From: Candidatus Sumerlaeota bacterium
GTDB lineage: Bacteria; Sumerlaeota; Sumerlaeia; Sumerlaeales; Sumerlaeaceae
DNA length: 64,000 nt
Assembly (NCBI GenBank): GCA_012513815.1
Contig: JAAZBM010000014.1
Span: 440,568 to 504,567, forward strand
Reading direction: 5' to 3'
Shown: one piece after another, positions 43,820 to 53,904 of the stretch
How the letters are laid out: each line of letters begins with the position of its first letter
Numbering within the stretch: position 1 is the stretch's first letter
Made by a program: the position numbers and the translations under genes
Notes under the pieces: model-generated
What the model was told of the DNA's origin: nothing
What the model saw: the letters and a program-made list of their open reading frames with translations, nothing else
The model's database searches: none

Positions 43820-45379
43820 ATGGATACTCAGATGTTTTGCTTTCAATGCGAACAAACTGCGGGTTCAAAAGCCTGTACCGGTCAGGCTGGAGTATGTGGC
43901 AAAAAGGCTGAAGTCGCGAAGCTTCAAGATAAACTTACCGGAGCGCTGATTACTCTCGCACAATCATGCGAAAAGAACAATCTTCCACAAGAAACAAACG
44001 AATTAATTCTGGCTGGACTTTTCACGACTGTCACAAATGTGAACTTCAACGCACAGACCGTCACAGCACTCATCGACAAGATTCATACAGCTACTGAATC
44101 TGACTCTAGCAACGATTTCGATTTGGATAAAATCTGGACAGCACCCGAAGATATCAGATCGCTCAAAGCGCTGATTCTCTTGGGACTGCGGGGAATGGCC
44201 GCCTACGCGTGGCACGCGAATATCCTCGGATACTCGGACGAGACAATCAACAGCTTTTTCATCAAGGCGCTGGCCGCCCTCGGTAAAGAACTAACCATGA
44301 ACGAACTATTGCCGCTCGTGCTCGAAGTCGGCGAAGTCAACCTCAAGTGCATGGCACTGCTCGACAAAGCAAACACCGAGACGTATGGAACACCTGTGCC
44401 CACAGAAGTATCCCTGACTATCGAGAAAGGGCCATTCATCGTCATCACCGGGCATGACCTCTTCGACCTGAAGACTCTCCTCGAACAAACGGATGGACTT
44501 GGCATTAATGTCTACACGCACGGCGAAATGCTCCCCGCGCACAGTTACCCGGAGTTGAAGAAGTATAAGCACCTGAAAGGTAACTTCGGCACGGCATGGC
44601 AGAATCAACAAAAGGAGTTCGATGGTCTGCCGGCACCGGTGTTATTCACGACGAACTGTCTAATGCCACCAAGACCCAGTTACACGGACAACCTCTTCAC
44701 AACAGATGTCGTCTCATACCCCGGAGTCACTCATATCGGCGCAAGTAAGGACTTCTCCCCTGTCATCGAGAAAGCTCGCGAACTCGGCGGATACAGCGAG
44801 GACAAGCCCCTGACGGGAATCAACGGCGGAACGAAAGTCATGACGGGATTCGGTCATGGAACCGTCCTGTCCGTCGCCGGTAAAGTCGTCGATGCTGTCA
44901 AAATGGGCGCGATTAGTCACTTCTTCCTCGTCGGAGGTTGCGACGGCGCAAAACCCGGACGGAACTATTACACCGAATTCGTGCAGAAAACACCGCCGGA
45001 TTCTATCGTGCTGACTCTCGCCTGTGGCAAGTATCGGTTCAACGATATTGACCTCGGAACAATCGGCGGACTCCCACGCATCATGGACATGGGACAATGC
45101 AACGACGCATACAGTGCCATCAAAGTCGCGACAACACTTGCCGAAGCCTTCTCGTGCACCGTCAACGATTTACCGCTCTCGATGGTTCTATCGTGGTACG
45201 AGCAAAAAGCCGTGTGCATTCTTCTGACACTTTTGCATCTCGGGATTAAGAACATCCTTCTCGGGCCATCACTCCCCGCATTCGTGTCACCAAATGTCCT
45301 CACCTATCTGGTCGAACACTACAACATCGCGCCAATCACAACTCCCGAAGAAGACCTAAAGAAAATCCTCGGAAGATAA
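43820..45379 (+). CDS. hcp: Hydroxylamine reductase (hybrid cluster protein)
   Basis: An iron-sulfur enzyme that reduces hydroxylamine or, more probably, nitric oxide in anaerobes. I use ATG 43820 (MDTQMFCFQCEQTAG): GGAGA lies nine bases before it, and the residues before that Met are not family-like. Cys7, Cys10, Cys19 and Cys26 (CxxC..C..C spacing 2, 8, 6) bind the first cluster in the style of strict anaerobes; later ligands are in TNCLMPP, GGCDGAKPGRNYY, LACGKYRFN and MGQCNDAYSAI. 519 residues. No hcr reductase gene follows, so the electron donor is encoded elsewhere. It is monocistronic. Confidence 0.96.
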   Translation: MDTQMFCFQCEQTAGSKACTGQAGVCGKKAEVAKLQDKLTGALITLAQSCEKNNLPQETNELILAGLFTTVTNVNFNAQTVTALIDKIHTATESDSSNDFDLDKIWTAPEDIRSLKALILLGLRGMAAYAWHANILGYSDETINSFFIKALAALGKELTMNELLPLVLEVGEVNLKCMALLDKANTETYGTPVPTEVSLTIEKGPFIVITGHDLFDLKTLLEQTDGLGINVYTHGEMLPAHSYPELKKYKHLKGNFGTAWQNQQKEFDGLPAPVLFTTNCLMPPRPSYTDNLFTTDVVSYPGVTHIGASKDFSPVIEKARELGGYSEDKPLTGINGGTKVMTGFGHGTVLSVAGKVVDAVKMGAISHFFLVGGCDGAKPGRNYYTEFVQKTPPDSIVLTLACGKYRFNDIDLGTIGGLPRIMDMGQCNDAYSAIKVATTLAEAFSCTVNDLPLSMVLSWYEQKAVCILLTLLHLGIKNILLGPSLPAFVSPNVLTYLVEHYNIAPITTPEEDLKKILGR

Positions 45380-45399
45380 CGGTTGTTTCACAAAATAAA

Positions 45400-45431
45400 A
45401 GCGGCGGCTCCTCATACGAAGAGCCGCCGCT
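45400..45431 (-). terminator. Strong hairpin between hcp and clpB
   Basis: An 11-bp GC-rich perfect stem AGCGGCGGCTC/GAGCCGCCGCT with a 10-base loop. On the minus strand TTTTATTTTG follows, so it terminates clpB; on the plus strand it may end hcp less efficiently. Confidence 0.85.
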
Positions 45432-45459
45432 CATTGATGTCCGAAACCGGACGTCATCA

Positions 45460-48036
45460 CTACTTGCGATTGAATTCCAAACCCGTCACCGGTATTGCGT
45501 CAATCAGAATGGTATCGCCATCATGGTATTCGCCCTTGATCAAACTCATGCTTAGGGGATTCAGAATTTGATTTTGTATCACACGCTTTAATGGACGCGC
45601 TCCGAAGGACGGGTCATAGCCCTCCTCCGCAAGCCATTCATGAGCATAAGGCGTCAATTCCAGCTTGATGTGTTTGTCCGCAAGACGCGATTCAACCTGA
45701 TCCAGTTGAATGTCCACAATCCGACTCAGGTTCTCCTTACTCAAAGGTTTGAACGCGATAATCTCATCAATTCTGTTGATGAACTCGGGGCGGAAATACT
45801 TTCGCATTTCCTTACGCAAAACGATATCAATCTGTTCGGGGTCATCCTTGGCGAGATTCTCGACAAGCTCCGAACCAATATTGCCCGTCATAATCAACAC
45901 GGTATTTCTAAAGTTGACCGTGCGTCCCTGTCCATCCGTCAGACGGCCGTCCTCCAAGATTTGCAACAGGATATTGAAAACGTCGTTGTGCGCTTTCTCA
46001 ATTTCATCAAACAGAACGACCGAGAACGGATGACGCCGAACCGCTTCTGTCAACTGACCGCCCTGCTCGTAACCAACGTAGCCCGGAGGCGCGCCAATCA
46101 AACGCGAAACAGAAACCTTCTCCATATACTCGCTCATGTCGATACGAACAATGTTCTGTTCATCATCAAAGATAAACTCCGCAAGCGCCCGTGCCAACTC
46201 TGTCTTACCGACACCCGTCGGACCCAAAAAGATAAACGACCCAATGGGACGATTCGGGTCACCGATACCGGCACGAGAACGACGAATGGCGTTGCTGACG
46301 GCCTCGATTGCGGATTCCTGTCCAATTACTCGCCGACCAATCCGCTCCTCCATATGAACAAGCTTTTCCATCTCGCTTTCCACAAGCTTGGAGACCGGGA
46401 TATGCGTCCAACGACTGACAATCTCAGCAACCTGTTCCTCGGTGACTTCATGAGCGTTCATCGTATCGCCCATCGCGGCATTCGCTTGATCCATCTGCTT
46501 CTGAAGAGAAGTCAGCGTACTGTTTTGCAGTTCCGCGACCTTGCCCCAGTCCGCTGCTTGCTTTGCGATTTCAATCTCATGCAACGTCCGTTCAATACTC
46601 TTCTTGATTTCGGCCAACTTCTCGCCAAGCTGTTTGTCGGCTTGCCACTGAGCGGACATCGTGTTTTCTTGTTCTGAAAGAGTACTTATCTCCTGTTCGA
46701 TTCGCGCCAACCGTTCAGTGCTTTCCTTATCCTTTTCTTTCTTCAGAGCAGCCTGCTCAACTCGCAACTGACCTAAACGACGCGACACCTCATCCAGTTC
46801 CTCAGGACGAGACGTCAACTCCATCTGCAGTCGCGACGCTGCCTCATCAATCAAGTCAATCGCCTTGTCTGGCAAGAAACGATCTGTTATATAGCGAGCG
46901 GACAATTTGGCTGCGGCAACAATTGCGCCATCACGAATCCGCACTTTGTGATACTGTTCGAAACGGTCACGCAAACCACGCAGAATGGAGATGGTGTCCT
47001 CAACTGTTGGCTCATCAATAAGCACCGGTTGGAAACGACGTTCAAGTGCCTTATCCTTTTCAATGTATTTCCGATACTCATCAATAGTTGTCGCGCCAAT
47101 CGCATGCAATTCGCCACGCGCCAGCAACGGCTTGAGCATGTTCGCCGCATCAAGGCTACCTTCCGCGGCACCGGCGCCAACCACTGTATGCAGCTCGTCA
47201 ATAAACAAAATGACCTTCCCATTGCTATTGACAACCTCATCCAAAACGGCCTTCAGACGTTCCTCAAATTCGCCACGGAACTTAGCCCCGGCAACCAGAG
47301 ACCCCATATCCAACGCCATCAAGGATTTATCCCGCAACGCCTCCGGAACATCTCCACGCGCGATACGTTGAGCAAGCCCCTCAACAATTGCGGTCTTGCC
47401 AACACCGGGATCGCCAATCAACACAGGATTATTCTTCGTCTTCCGGCTCAGAACCTGCATCACACGACGAATCTCATCATCACGACCGATGACCGGATCC
47501 ATATTGCCCTGACGAACCAGAGCCGTCAGGTTACGCGCATACTTGTTCAATGCATCAAAAGAACTCTCCGGACTGTTACTCGTGATACGGCGCCCCTTGC
47601 GCATCTGCTCAATCGCCTGCAACAACTTCTCTTCGCTCACACCAAGCGTCGAGAAAACCTGCTTGAGGTCACCGCGCCGACCAAGCAACGCAAGCATCAA
47701 ATGCTCGGTGCTCAGATACTCGTCTTGCATCCGCTCCGCAATCTTGCCCGCCGCGTCAAGCGCGACAGCAACATCACGACTCAGTGTCGATTGAGACGCC
47801 CCTTGACCGCTAATATGCGGCAACTTGTTTATTAGTGTATTTATCTGTTCTTTAAGTAAGTCGACTTGCACCGCCATCTGCTTCAACAATGCAGGAACGA
47901 CACCATCTTTTTGTTCAACCAAAACCAATGCAACATGCTCGGGGCGAATCTCAGGATTCCCAAGTTCATTCGCTAACGACTGGGCACTCTGCAAAGCTTC
48001 ATTCGTTTTAAGGGTGAATTTATCAGGAGTCATCAT
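45460..48036 (-). CDS. clpB: ATP-dependent chaperone ClpB
   Basis: A hexameric disaggregase that works with DnaK to rescue aggregated proteins. I place the start at 48036 because AAGGAAGG lies nine bases before it and the family begins close to [14 protein letters not shown]; an upstream ATG at 48060 would add an untypical tail. 858 residues: N-domain (1-145), AAA1 with GDPGVGKT, the coiled-coil middle domain (about 400-525, rich in [18 protein letters not shown]), AAA2 with GPTGVGKT, and the C-terminal domain with [10 protein letters not shown]. No CIRCE element or clear heat-shock promoter is seen in the 250 bases upstream. It diverges from the kinase gene. Confidence 0.97.
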   Translation of the reverse strand: MMTPDKFTLKTNEALQSAQSLANELGNPEIRPEHVALVLVEQKDGVVPALLKQMAVQVDLLKEQINTLINKLPHISGQGASQSTLSRDVAVALDAAGKIAERMQDEYLSTEHLMLALLGRRGDLKQVFSTLGVSEEKLLQAIEQMRKGRRITSNSPESSFDALNKYARNLTALVRQGNMDPVIGRDDEIRRVMQVLSRKTKNNPVLIGDPGVGKTAIVEGLAQRIARGDVPEALRDKSLMALDMGSLVAGAKFRGEFEERLKAVLDEVVNSNGKVILFIDELHTVVGAGAAEGSLDAANMLKPLLARGELHAIGATTIDEYRKYIEKDKALERRFQPVLIDEPTVEDTISILRGLRDRFEQYHKVRIRDGAIVAAAKLSARYITDRFLPDKAIDLIDEAASRLQMELTSRPEELDEVSRRLGQLRVEQAALKKEKDKESTERLARIEQEISTLSEQENTMSAQWQADKQLGEKLAEIKKSIERTLHEIEIAKQAADWGKVAELQNSTLTSLQKQMDQANAAMGDTMNAHEVTEEQVAEIVSRWTHIPVSKLVESEMEKLVHMEERIGRRVIGQESAIEAVSNAIRRSRAGIGDPNRPIGSFIFLGPTGVGKTELARALAEFIFDDEQNIVRIDMSEYMEKVSVSRLIGAPPGYVGYEQGGQLTEAVRRHPFSVVLFDEIEKAHNDVFNILLQILEDGRLTDGQGRTVNFRNTVLIMTGNIGSELVENLAKDDPEQIDIVLRKEMRKYFRPEFINRIDEIIAFKPLSKENLSRIVDIQLDQVESRLADKHIKLELTPYAHEWLAEEGYDPSFGARPLKRVIQNQILNPLSMSLIKGEYHDGDTILIDAIPVTGLEFNRK

Positions 48037-48287
48037 AATGATAATCCTTCCTTTCTTCATATTTACCAGAATATGAGCAAATCATGTGCCAAGCAACACC
48101 ACGACCACTGCGACGCAACAACAGTTCCCAAGCGGCCGAGAACATCGCACATAGAAACATCTTGAATAAAAAGCCAAACATCGTGTCATAACGATACATA
48201 ACAATAAGTTGATGTGTCGTTTTGAAAAACAAGCACAACATCGTTTTTTCTGTATACCATTATTCTTTATCAATGATATTATAAAAC

Positions 48288-50573
48288 ATGGATAATACAA
48301 AACTTAATTGGGACTTCTTGCAAGCAGCACTCGGCTTGCATCTGATTACAGAGCGACAGCTCATCGAAATGCAAGAACTCTTGAACAAGAATCAAGGGGA
48401 ATGCGATTTGCCGGAAATCATGGTGGAACGACATTTGATTTCTGTCGAGCAACGAAACTCTATCTTTGATATCTTGGCGCAAGCTGTATCGTTTGCGGGC
48501 AGCATGAGAGCATCTTTTCAGCAAGACAAAAAAACCGATAAGCAAGAAGAAGATACGCTTACGTCTCTTTTCGAACCTGTTGAAGTCATTGGCAATAACG
48601 ACGATCAACAGCAGGCTCATTCGACGAATCTGCCGGGCAACAACGACAGAGACATGAGCTACGCTCACTACACGATTGTCGGCACCATCGGAGTCGGTGG
48701 TCTGGGGCGAGTCTTGCGCGGCATGGACAGAAGCTTGCAACGTGAAGTCGCCATCAAGGAAATTGTCGACGACCGACTGACGCATTTGGACAAGAGACTG
48801 TTAGCAAGATTCCTGAACGAAGCCCGAATCACCGGACAACTTCAGCATCCCGGCATTGTGCCTGTCTATCAGATTGGCGCGAAAGAAAACGGTGGACTGT
48901 TCTATGTCATGAAGTATGTGCGTGGACGGACGTTGGAAGAAGCCATCAAGAAAGCGAATGAGAACAAAGACCCAAACATCGCGCTCAAGGAACGACTCGC
49001 CCTTATCGGAGTGCTCATCGATGTCTGCGACGCCATGGGATATGCGCATGACAAAAAAGTCATTCACAGAGATTTGAAACCCGGAAACATCGTCCTCGGC
49101 AATCACGGCGAAAATGTCATTCTCGACTGGGGGCTGGCAAAGTATTACGAGAAAGATAACCCAAACGATACGCTACGGCAGCAATCGACCGACCTAAACG
49201 AGACGGTTATTGCATCACCACTATCTAGCGAAGCGACCAACCTCACGTTAGATGGCGAAATTCTCGGCACACCATCGTACATGGCACCGGAACAAGTCGA
49301 ACCTGAATTTGGTTCCGTAGACAAACAAAGCGATGTCTACGCGTTAGGCGTGATTCTGTTTCAGATTCTCACCGGCAAACTCCCATACAAAGCAAATTCA
49401 GTCAAATCACTTCTGCGCATGCTGACGTCCAACGACCCATCGCCAAATCCGATGGATGTCCTGCCGGACTGCCCACCTGAGTTGGCAATGATATGCCGCA
49501 AAGCAATGTCGAAGAAAAAGGAAGATCGTTTCGTCGACGCGTCGGCAATGGCGACCGAGCTGAAGGCCTATCGAGACGGACGCATGGTGAGCATATACGC
49601 GTACTCACGCAAGGAACTGTTCAAACGTTTCGTGCGCCAACACAAGGCATTAATCGCCGGCGGAGCAATCGCGGTTGCAGCCATCGTCATCGGAGGAATC
49701 TTCAGCGTACACTTCGGCATCAACGCAGCGATAAGCGCGAAAACAGCACGCGAAGCTGTCGAGATTTTACCTGATCTTGAGGACGAAAGCTTGCATAAAG
49801 TCATGGAGTTGTCCGACCAATTTAATAAGTATTTTACCGAGGTCACGGATGACCTGAAAGCGGCTGCAGCAACAATCGAAACGGAAGATGTAATCACTTC
49901 GGCAACGGTTAATCCTGTGCTCAAAACGCTCCTTGACAAACGAGAAGTCTTTGAAGGGTTCTACTATCTTCAAACGGATGGTCTAGTGATAGGAGCATGG
50001 CCCGAAAAAGTCTTTGGGACCATCGGACAAAATGTTGCGGACCAGGAGCATTTCCAAATCGTTTGTAAAACGATGAAGCCGCACCTCAGCAAACTGTTTA
50101 AAGCAATCGAAGGCTACAACGCGGTTATTCTGGACTATCCTGTTATCAAAGACGGCAAACTTGTCGGCATACTCAACGGAATGATACGCCCGGATGTGTT
50201 TCTCGCTCAAGCGTTTTCCGAAGGCGGATGGAACAAAAACACGGGAACCTATCGGGCTTTTGTGATTGAAGGCGAAACATACCGATGCCTCTATGACATC
50301 TCTGATCCACAACTCCACGGTGAGAACCTTTTGACGACGCCGAAACTTAACAATCAGCATTCCTACAAAGAATACCTGAAAAAGCACATGGCGGAAGACA
50401 TGGGCATCGGAAAGTATACAATGGAATACATGCTGCAAGAATCGAAAAAGAAGAAAAGTCCAATCATTCACCGACTCACGGCATGGCAAACCTTCAAGTT
50501 TAGCGGAACAGAATGGAAAATCTCTGTCGCAACCCTTTTCCAAGAAGGCGTCGGAGTCTTGCGTAACAAGTAA
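48288..50573 (+). CDS. Membrane Ser/Thr protein kinase with extracytoplasmic sensor domain
   Basis: A 761-residue transmembrane kinase. Residues 1-90 form two helical units (LGLHLITERQLIEMQELL, MVERHLISVEQRNSIFDIL) resembling the N-terminal repeats of GspE-type ATPases found in front of many planctomycete kinases. The kinase domain (about 125-430) has the Gly loop IGVGGLGRV, Lys157, the catalytic loop HRDLKPGN with Asp262, DWG at 280-282 in place of DFG, and GTPSYMAPEQ. One membrane helix (about 454-476) precedes a periplasmic domain (480-761) with Cache-like pattern (DKREVFEGFYYLQTDG, IGQNVADQEHFQI, YPVIKDGKLVGILNG). It probably senses a ligand and phosphorylates cytoplasmic targets. Confidence 0.9.
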   Translation: MDNTKLNWDFLQAALGLHLITERQLIEMQELLNKNQGECDLPEIMVERHLISVEQRNSIFDILAQAVSFAGSMRASFQQDKKTDKQEEDTLTSLFEPVEVIGNNDDQQQAHSTNLPGNNDRDMSYAHYTIVGTIGVGGLGRVLRGMDRSLQREVAIKEIVDDRLTHLDKRLLARFLNEARITGQLQHPGIVPVYQIGAKENGGLFYVMKYVRGRTLEEAIKKANENKDPNIALKERLALIGVLIDVCDAMGYAHDKKVIHRDLKPGNIVLGNHGENVILDWGLAKYYEKDNPNDTLRQQSTDLNETVIASPLSSEATNLTLDGEILGTPSYMAPEQVEPEFGSVDKQSDVYALGVILFQILTGKLPYKANSVKSLLRMLTSNDPSPNPMDVLPDCPPELAMICRKAMSKKKEDRFVDASAMATELKAYRDGRMVSIYAYSRKELFKRFVRQHKALIAGGAIAVAAIVIGGIFSVHFGINAAISAKTAREAVEILPDLEDESLHKVMELSDQFNKYFTEVTDDLKAAAATIETEDVITSATVNPVLKTLLDKREVFEGFYYLQTDGLVIGAWPEKVFGTIGQNVADQEHFQIVCKTMKPHLSKLFKAIEGYNAVILDYPVIKDGKLVGILNGMIRPDVFLAQAFSEGGWNKNTGTYRAFVIEGETYRCLYDISDPQLHGENLLTTPKLNNQHSYKEYLKKHMAEDMGIGKYTMEYMLQESKKKKSPIIHRLTAWQTFKFSGTEWKISVATLFQEGVGVLRNK

Positions 50574-50600
50574 GTTACCGCATCATAATCTATCGCGAAC

Positions 50601-50635
50601 AAAAAAGCTCCGACCCTCAAACGAGTCGGAGCTTT
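50601..50635 (-). terminator. Intrinsic terminator of clpP
   Basis: An 11-bp perfect stem AAAGCTCCGAC/GTCGGAGCTTT with a 10-base loop, followed on the minus strand by six Ts. It may also serve the kinase gene on the other strand. Confidence 0.85.
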
Positions 50636-50656
50636 CCATTTATCTTATTGGCGTTA

Positions 50657-51256
50657 TTACGCCTTGAATGTCTCTTTGTTGCTCACAACTTTGTCAATCA
50701 AACCGTAAGCCAACGCTTCCGACGCACCCATAAAGAAGTCGCGGTCAGCGTCCTTTTTAATCTTGTCAACGGGTTGTTTGCAATGACTTGCCAGAATATC
50801 ATTCAGCACTGACTTGATGCGCAGAATCTCCTGTGTCTGAATTTCGATGTCACTGGCCTGCCCCTGTGCCCCGCCAAGAGGCTGATGAATCATGATGCGA
50901 GCATTGGGCAACGCATAGCGTTTGCCATCAGCACCCGCAGCAAGCAGAACCGCCGCCATGGACGCAGCCTGTCCAATACAAATCGTACTGACAGCAGGCT
51001 TAATAAACTGCATTGTATCGTAAATCGCAAGCCCCGAAGTGACCACGCCACCGGGACTATTAATGTAAATATTGATGTCCTTATCGGGGTCTTCACTCTC
51101 GAGAAAAAGCATCTGCGCAATTACTGCGTTCGCGACAGCATCATCAATCGTCGTACCAAGAAAGATGATACGGTCCTTGAGCAAGCGCGAATAAATATCA
51201 TATGACCGTTCGCCACGATCGCTTTGTTCAACGACATAAGGGATATAAAAGCTCAT
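50657..51256 (-). CDS. clpP: ATP-dependent Clp protease proteolytic subunit
   Basis: A tetradecameric serine protease chamber fed by Clp ATPases. The 199-residue protein has Ser99 ([11 protein letters not shown]), His124 ([10 protein letters not shown]) and Asp173 (DRDFFM), the complete triad, plus [19 protein letters not shown]. clpX, tig and lon, its usual neighbours, are absent; instead a TPR lipoprotein gene lies 26 bases upstream on the same strand. It may be the last gene of the coaD-pta-glgC-lipoprotein-clpP run, ending at the hairpin at 50601. Confidence 0.97.
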   Translation of the reverse strand: MSFYIPYVVEQSDRGERSYDIYSRLLKDRIIFLGTTIDDAVANAVIAQMLFLESEDPDKDINIYINSPGGVVTSGLAIYDTMQFIKPAVSTICIGQAASMAAVLLAAGADGKRYALPNARIMIHQPLGGAQGQASDIEIQTQEILRIKSVLNDILASHCKQPVDKIKKDADRDFFMGASEALAYGLIDKVVSNKETFKA

Positions 51257-51282
51257 GTTTCAAATCCTTTCTAAACTAAAAA

Positions 51283-52482
51283 CTACTTTGCGACTGTCGT
51301 CGGCGCATCGGACACCGGAGCAAGCTCAACAACGGGAGTCGTTGTAGCAATTTCGTCACCGGAAATGTCCAAAACCGTCGGAACAATCGGATTCTCTTTC
51401 AAACTCATGGTCAGAGTTCTTGTGTCAACGATATCCTCTTTATACTGCCCGGACTTAATGGCGGCCTCAAGTTTCGTTTTGGGCTCCGCAAAAGGTCCGG
51501 TCGGATACTGTGCAATCATCTCATCAAGCAGTTCCAAACCAGCCGAGGTCTTGCCTTGACGCAGATACGTCAAGAAAAGCAACTGACTGGGGTCGATGAC
51601 TTCCTCAAGACTCTTCGCTCTCTTCAATTCGCTCTTCAGGATAGCCTCACACCCGGCATAGTTCCCAACATAAGCATAAACCTTGAGCAGTATCTGCAAT
51701 TGCGCGTTCCGTTTGCGAACATCAAGTTCATCCGGGGCGTTGCTATCATACAAATCTGTCATCTCGCGCAGAGCCGTCATTGTTTCGGCGTCATTCTTTG
51801 ACTGCGAGGCAAACTCCACGATTTGAGACAACAAAACAAGTTTGCGTTCGCTGTTTGTTGTGGAATCAAACTCACTGCGCAAGAAAGCCTTGCCGCCATC
51901 GTAGTTTTCCTCAGCAAGATAAGTTTCCGCAATACGGTCAGCAAGCATATTCTTCACATCTGTCGCCGTTGTTTCGGCAGTGACAGTTTGCAGTAAGTCG
52001 CGGGCAACCGACGTTTGTTGGTCTGCCATCAAAACAGAACTCTTCAAAATCAGCAGTCCAGGCTTGAGTCCCGGGTCATCCTTAACGCCTTTATCCAGAA
52101 CCTCATCAATCAACTTCAGGGCATTGTCGGCATGGCCACGCTGAATCTCAAGGCCAACAATCTGCTGCAACGCCATCTGTCCAAGCTGGTCTTTCTGCGA
52201 CGAAGCCGCCATCACAGCCTTCAGCTCTGCAATCGCTTCATCAGGTTGCTGTTCCGACGCATATATACTGGAAAGCATAAAGCGGGCGCTCAAGGTTTCG
52301 GGGGCATCAGGATACTTCTTGATGATATCCTGACATTCTAACCGCGCACCAAGAGTGTCATTCTGTTGAAGCAAAGTTTGAACCCTCTCCAAACGCTGTT
52401 CTGGGGATTTCTGCATACATCCGCTGAATCCAAGGGTAACGATTGCTGCAAAAACAACAGCACTCAGACGATTTATTCGCAT
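51283..52482 (-). CDS. TPR-repeat lipoprotein, function unknown
   Basis: A 399-residue lipoprotein. Hydrophobic residues 8-18 are followed by the lipobox FSGC with Cys22. The mature protein is all-helical with several tetratricopeptide-like units (EQRLERVQTLLQQNDTLGARLECQDIIKKYPDAPE; ARFMLSSIYASEQQPDEAIAELKAV; DRIAETYLAEENYDGGKAFLRSEF; FLTYLRQGKTSAGLELLDEMIAQYP). The last 50 residues are low complexity with Pro/Thr/Val. It is reminiscent of BamD-like outer-membrane lipoproteins but longer, so no specific role is claimed. It lies between glgC and clpP on the same strand. Confidence 0.78.
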   Translation of the reverse strand: MRINRLSAVVFAAIVTLGFSGCMQKSPEQRLERVQTLLQQNDTLGARLECQDIIKKYPDAPETLSARFMLSSIYASEQQPDEAIAELKAVMAASSQKDQLGQMALQQIVGLEIQRGHADNALKLIDEVLDKGVKDDPGLKPGLLILKSSVLMADQQTSVARDLLQTVTAETTATDVKNMLADRIAETYLAEENYDGGKAFLRSEFDSTTNSERKLVLLSQIVEFASQSKNDAETMTALREMTDLYDSNAPDELDVRKRNAQLQILLKVYAYVGNYAGCEAILKSELKRAKSLEEVIDPSQLLFLTYLRQGKTSAGLELLDEMIAQYPTGPFAEPKTKLEAAIKSGQYKEDIVDTRTLTMSLKENPIVPTVLDISGDEIATTTPVVELAPVSDAPTTVAK

Positions 52483-52567
52483 ATAAATCTACCTTCCAAT
52501 AATAATATAGTACTTCGATTCCAAGCAAGTGAGGAATCGTAAATTATATTGAACACTTGAAACTAAG

Positions 52568-53851
52568 CTAAATTTCAGTATTATCTGGAACTATCGCATT
52601 TTTAGGGATAACAATGATTCCACTACGAATCCACAAATTCGGTGCTTGCAAGTCCGCGATGTTGTTCGCATTCACCAAACGACAATTCTTCCCGACACGG
52701 GCATTCTTGTCAACAATCGCATTCCGAATCACTGTTCCCTCGCCGATACCCAAGGGTGGATAATTCGCGTCATTCTTCTCGACACCATCCGGAACAAGGT
52801 AGTCATTGCCCATGATAACCGTATTGCTCAAATGGCATCCATCACGCACCAAAGAGCGCAAACCGAGAATCGTATGGTCGATGGTCGCACCGCTCAGATG
52901 TGTTCCATCACTGATAATCGAGTGCGTAATATGGCACTCCCCCGTGATTTCCGGACTCGGCAAATCGCGCATTCTTGTATAAATCGGCGCAATGGAATCG
53001 GAAAAACGGAACTCTTTCTCGGTCGCCGGATTCAACAAATGCAGGTTCGCCTGAAACAGCGCCGGGATGGTTCCGATGTCACGCCAGAAGCCGTCGAACA
53101 GATACGCCATAAACTTATGATTATTGACGGTAGGCGGAATCAAATCCTTGCTCAAATCGGTCGCGGTCTCGTTCTCATTCAGTAATGTCTGCAAAACATC
53201 ACGATTGAAAATATACATCCCCATCGACCCGATCCACTTTTCCTTTTTCTCGGGCGGGATGATGGCGGACTCAAGCCCACTCAGTTCCGAATGGGCCGGC
53301 TTCTCATGAAAGGACAAAATGCGCTTGTTCTGATCGATTGAGATAATCCCAAGCGAGGGCGCCGACTGTTCATCAACGGCGCAACAACAAATCGTCAAAT
53401 CCGCATTGGCGAGAACATGTTGACGAAGCATTTTGCGATAATCCATCCGACAAAGTGAATCACCCGGCAGGATGATAAAATGCGTGTAGGGGCGTCCCAT
53501 CAAATGCTCAAGATTGGAGCGCACCGCATCCGCTGTTCCCTGATGCCAGCGGTCATTTGTCCCCGTCTGCGAAGCCGCCAGAACATGCACGAACCCCGGT
53601 GTGAACTGGTCGAAACGATAAGTCTGCGCGATATGCTGATTCAGTGACGCCGAATTGAACTGCGTGATGACGTAGATTTCTTTCAGATGAGAGTTGATGC
53701 AATTGCTCAACGCGATATCAATCAGACGGTATTTTCCGGCCAATGGCACAGCCGGTTTACAACGGTCATGAGTCAACGGATACAGGCGTGTCCCACGACC
53801 ACCACCAAGAATGATTGCCGCCGGCAAAACATTTGAACTGTAGGGTTTCAT
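52568..53851 (-). CDS. glgC: Glucose-1-phosphate adenylyltransferase
   Basis: Makes ADP-glucose, the donor for GlgA, the controlled step of glycogen synthesis. The 427-residue protein has the pyrophosphorylase loop LGGGRGTRLYPLT at 15-27, KPAVPLAGKYRLIDIALSNCINS, the WHQGTADAVRSN segment, and a C-terminal beta-helix (GECHITHSIISDGTHLSGATI, then TVIMGNDYLVPDG). The last residues (APNLWIRSGIIVIPKNAIVPDN) match the family end. glgA is 14 kb away on the same strand. It lies 53 bases after pta, so expression with acetate metabolism is plausible. Confidence 0.97.
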   Translation of the reverse strand: MKPYSSNVLPAAIILGGGRGTRLYPLTHDRCKPAVPLAGKYRLIDIALSNCINSHLKEIYVITQFNSASLNQHIAQTYRFDQFTPGFVHVLAASQTGTNDRWHQGTADAVRSNLEHLMGRPYTHFIILPGDSLCRMDYRKMLRQHVLANADLTICCCAVDEQSAPSLGIISIDQNKRILSFHEKPAHSELSGLESAIIPPEKKEKWIGSMGMYIFNRDVLQTLLNENETATDLSKDLIPPTVNNHKFMAYLFDGFWRDIGTIPALFQANLHLLNPATEKEFRFSDSIAPIYTRMRDLPSPEITGECHITHSIISDGTHLSGATIDHTILGLRSLVRDGCHLSNTVIMGNDYLVPDGVEKNDANYPPLGIGEGTVIRNAIVDKNARVGKNCRLVNANNIADLQAPNLWIRSGIIVIPKNAIVPDNTEI

Positions 53852-53904
53852 CGCATTATAAGTTTACAAACATAAAGCCGAAATAATAACTACTATATAG
53901 CTTT

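Noticed and set aside
48023..48241. Short open frame upstream of and overlapping clpB
   Set aside because: It has no ribosome binding site and overlaps the clpB start; the sequence looks like leader DNA.
48037..48287. Heat-shock control site (CIRCE or sigma-32 promoter) before clpB
   Set aside because: I looked for the CIRCE inverted repeat and for a CTTGAA/CCCCAT pair and found no convincing match.
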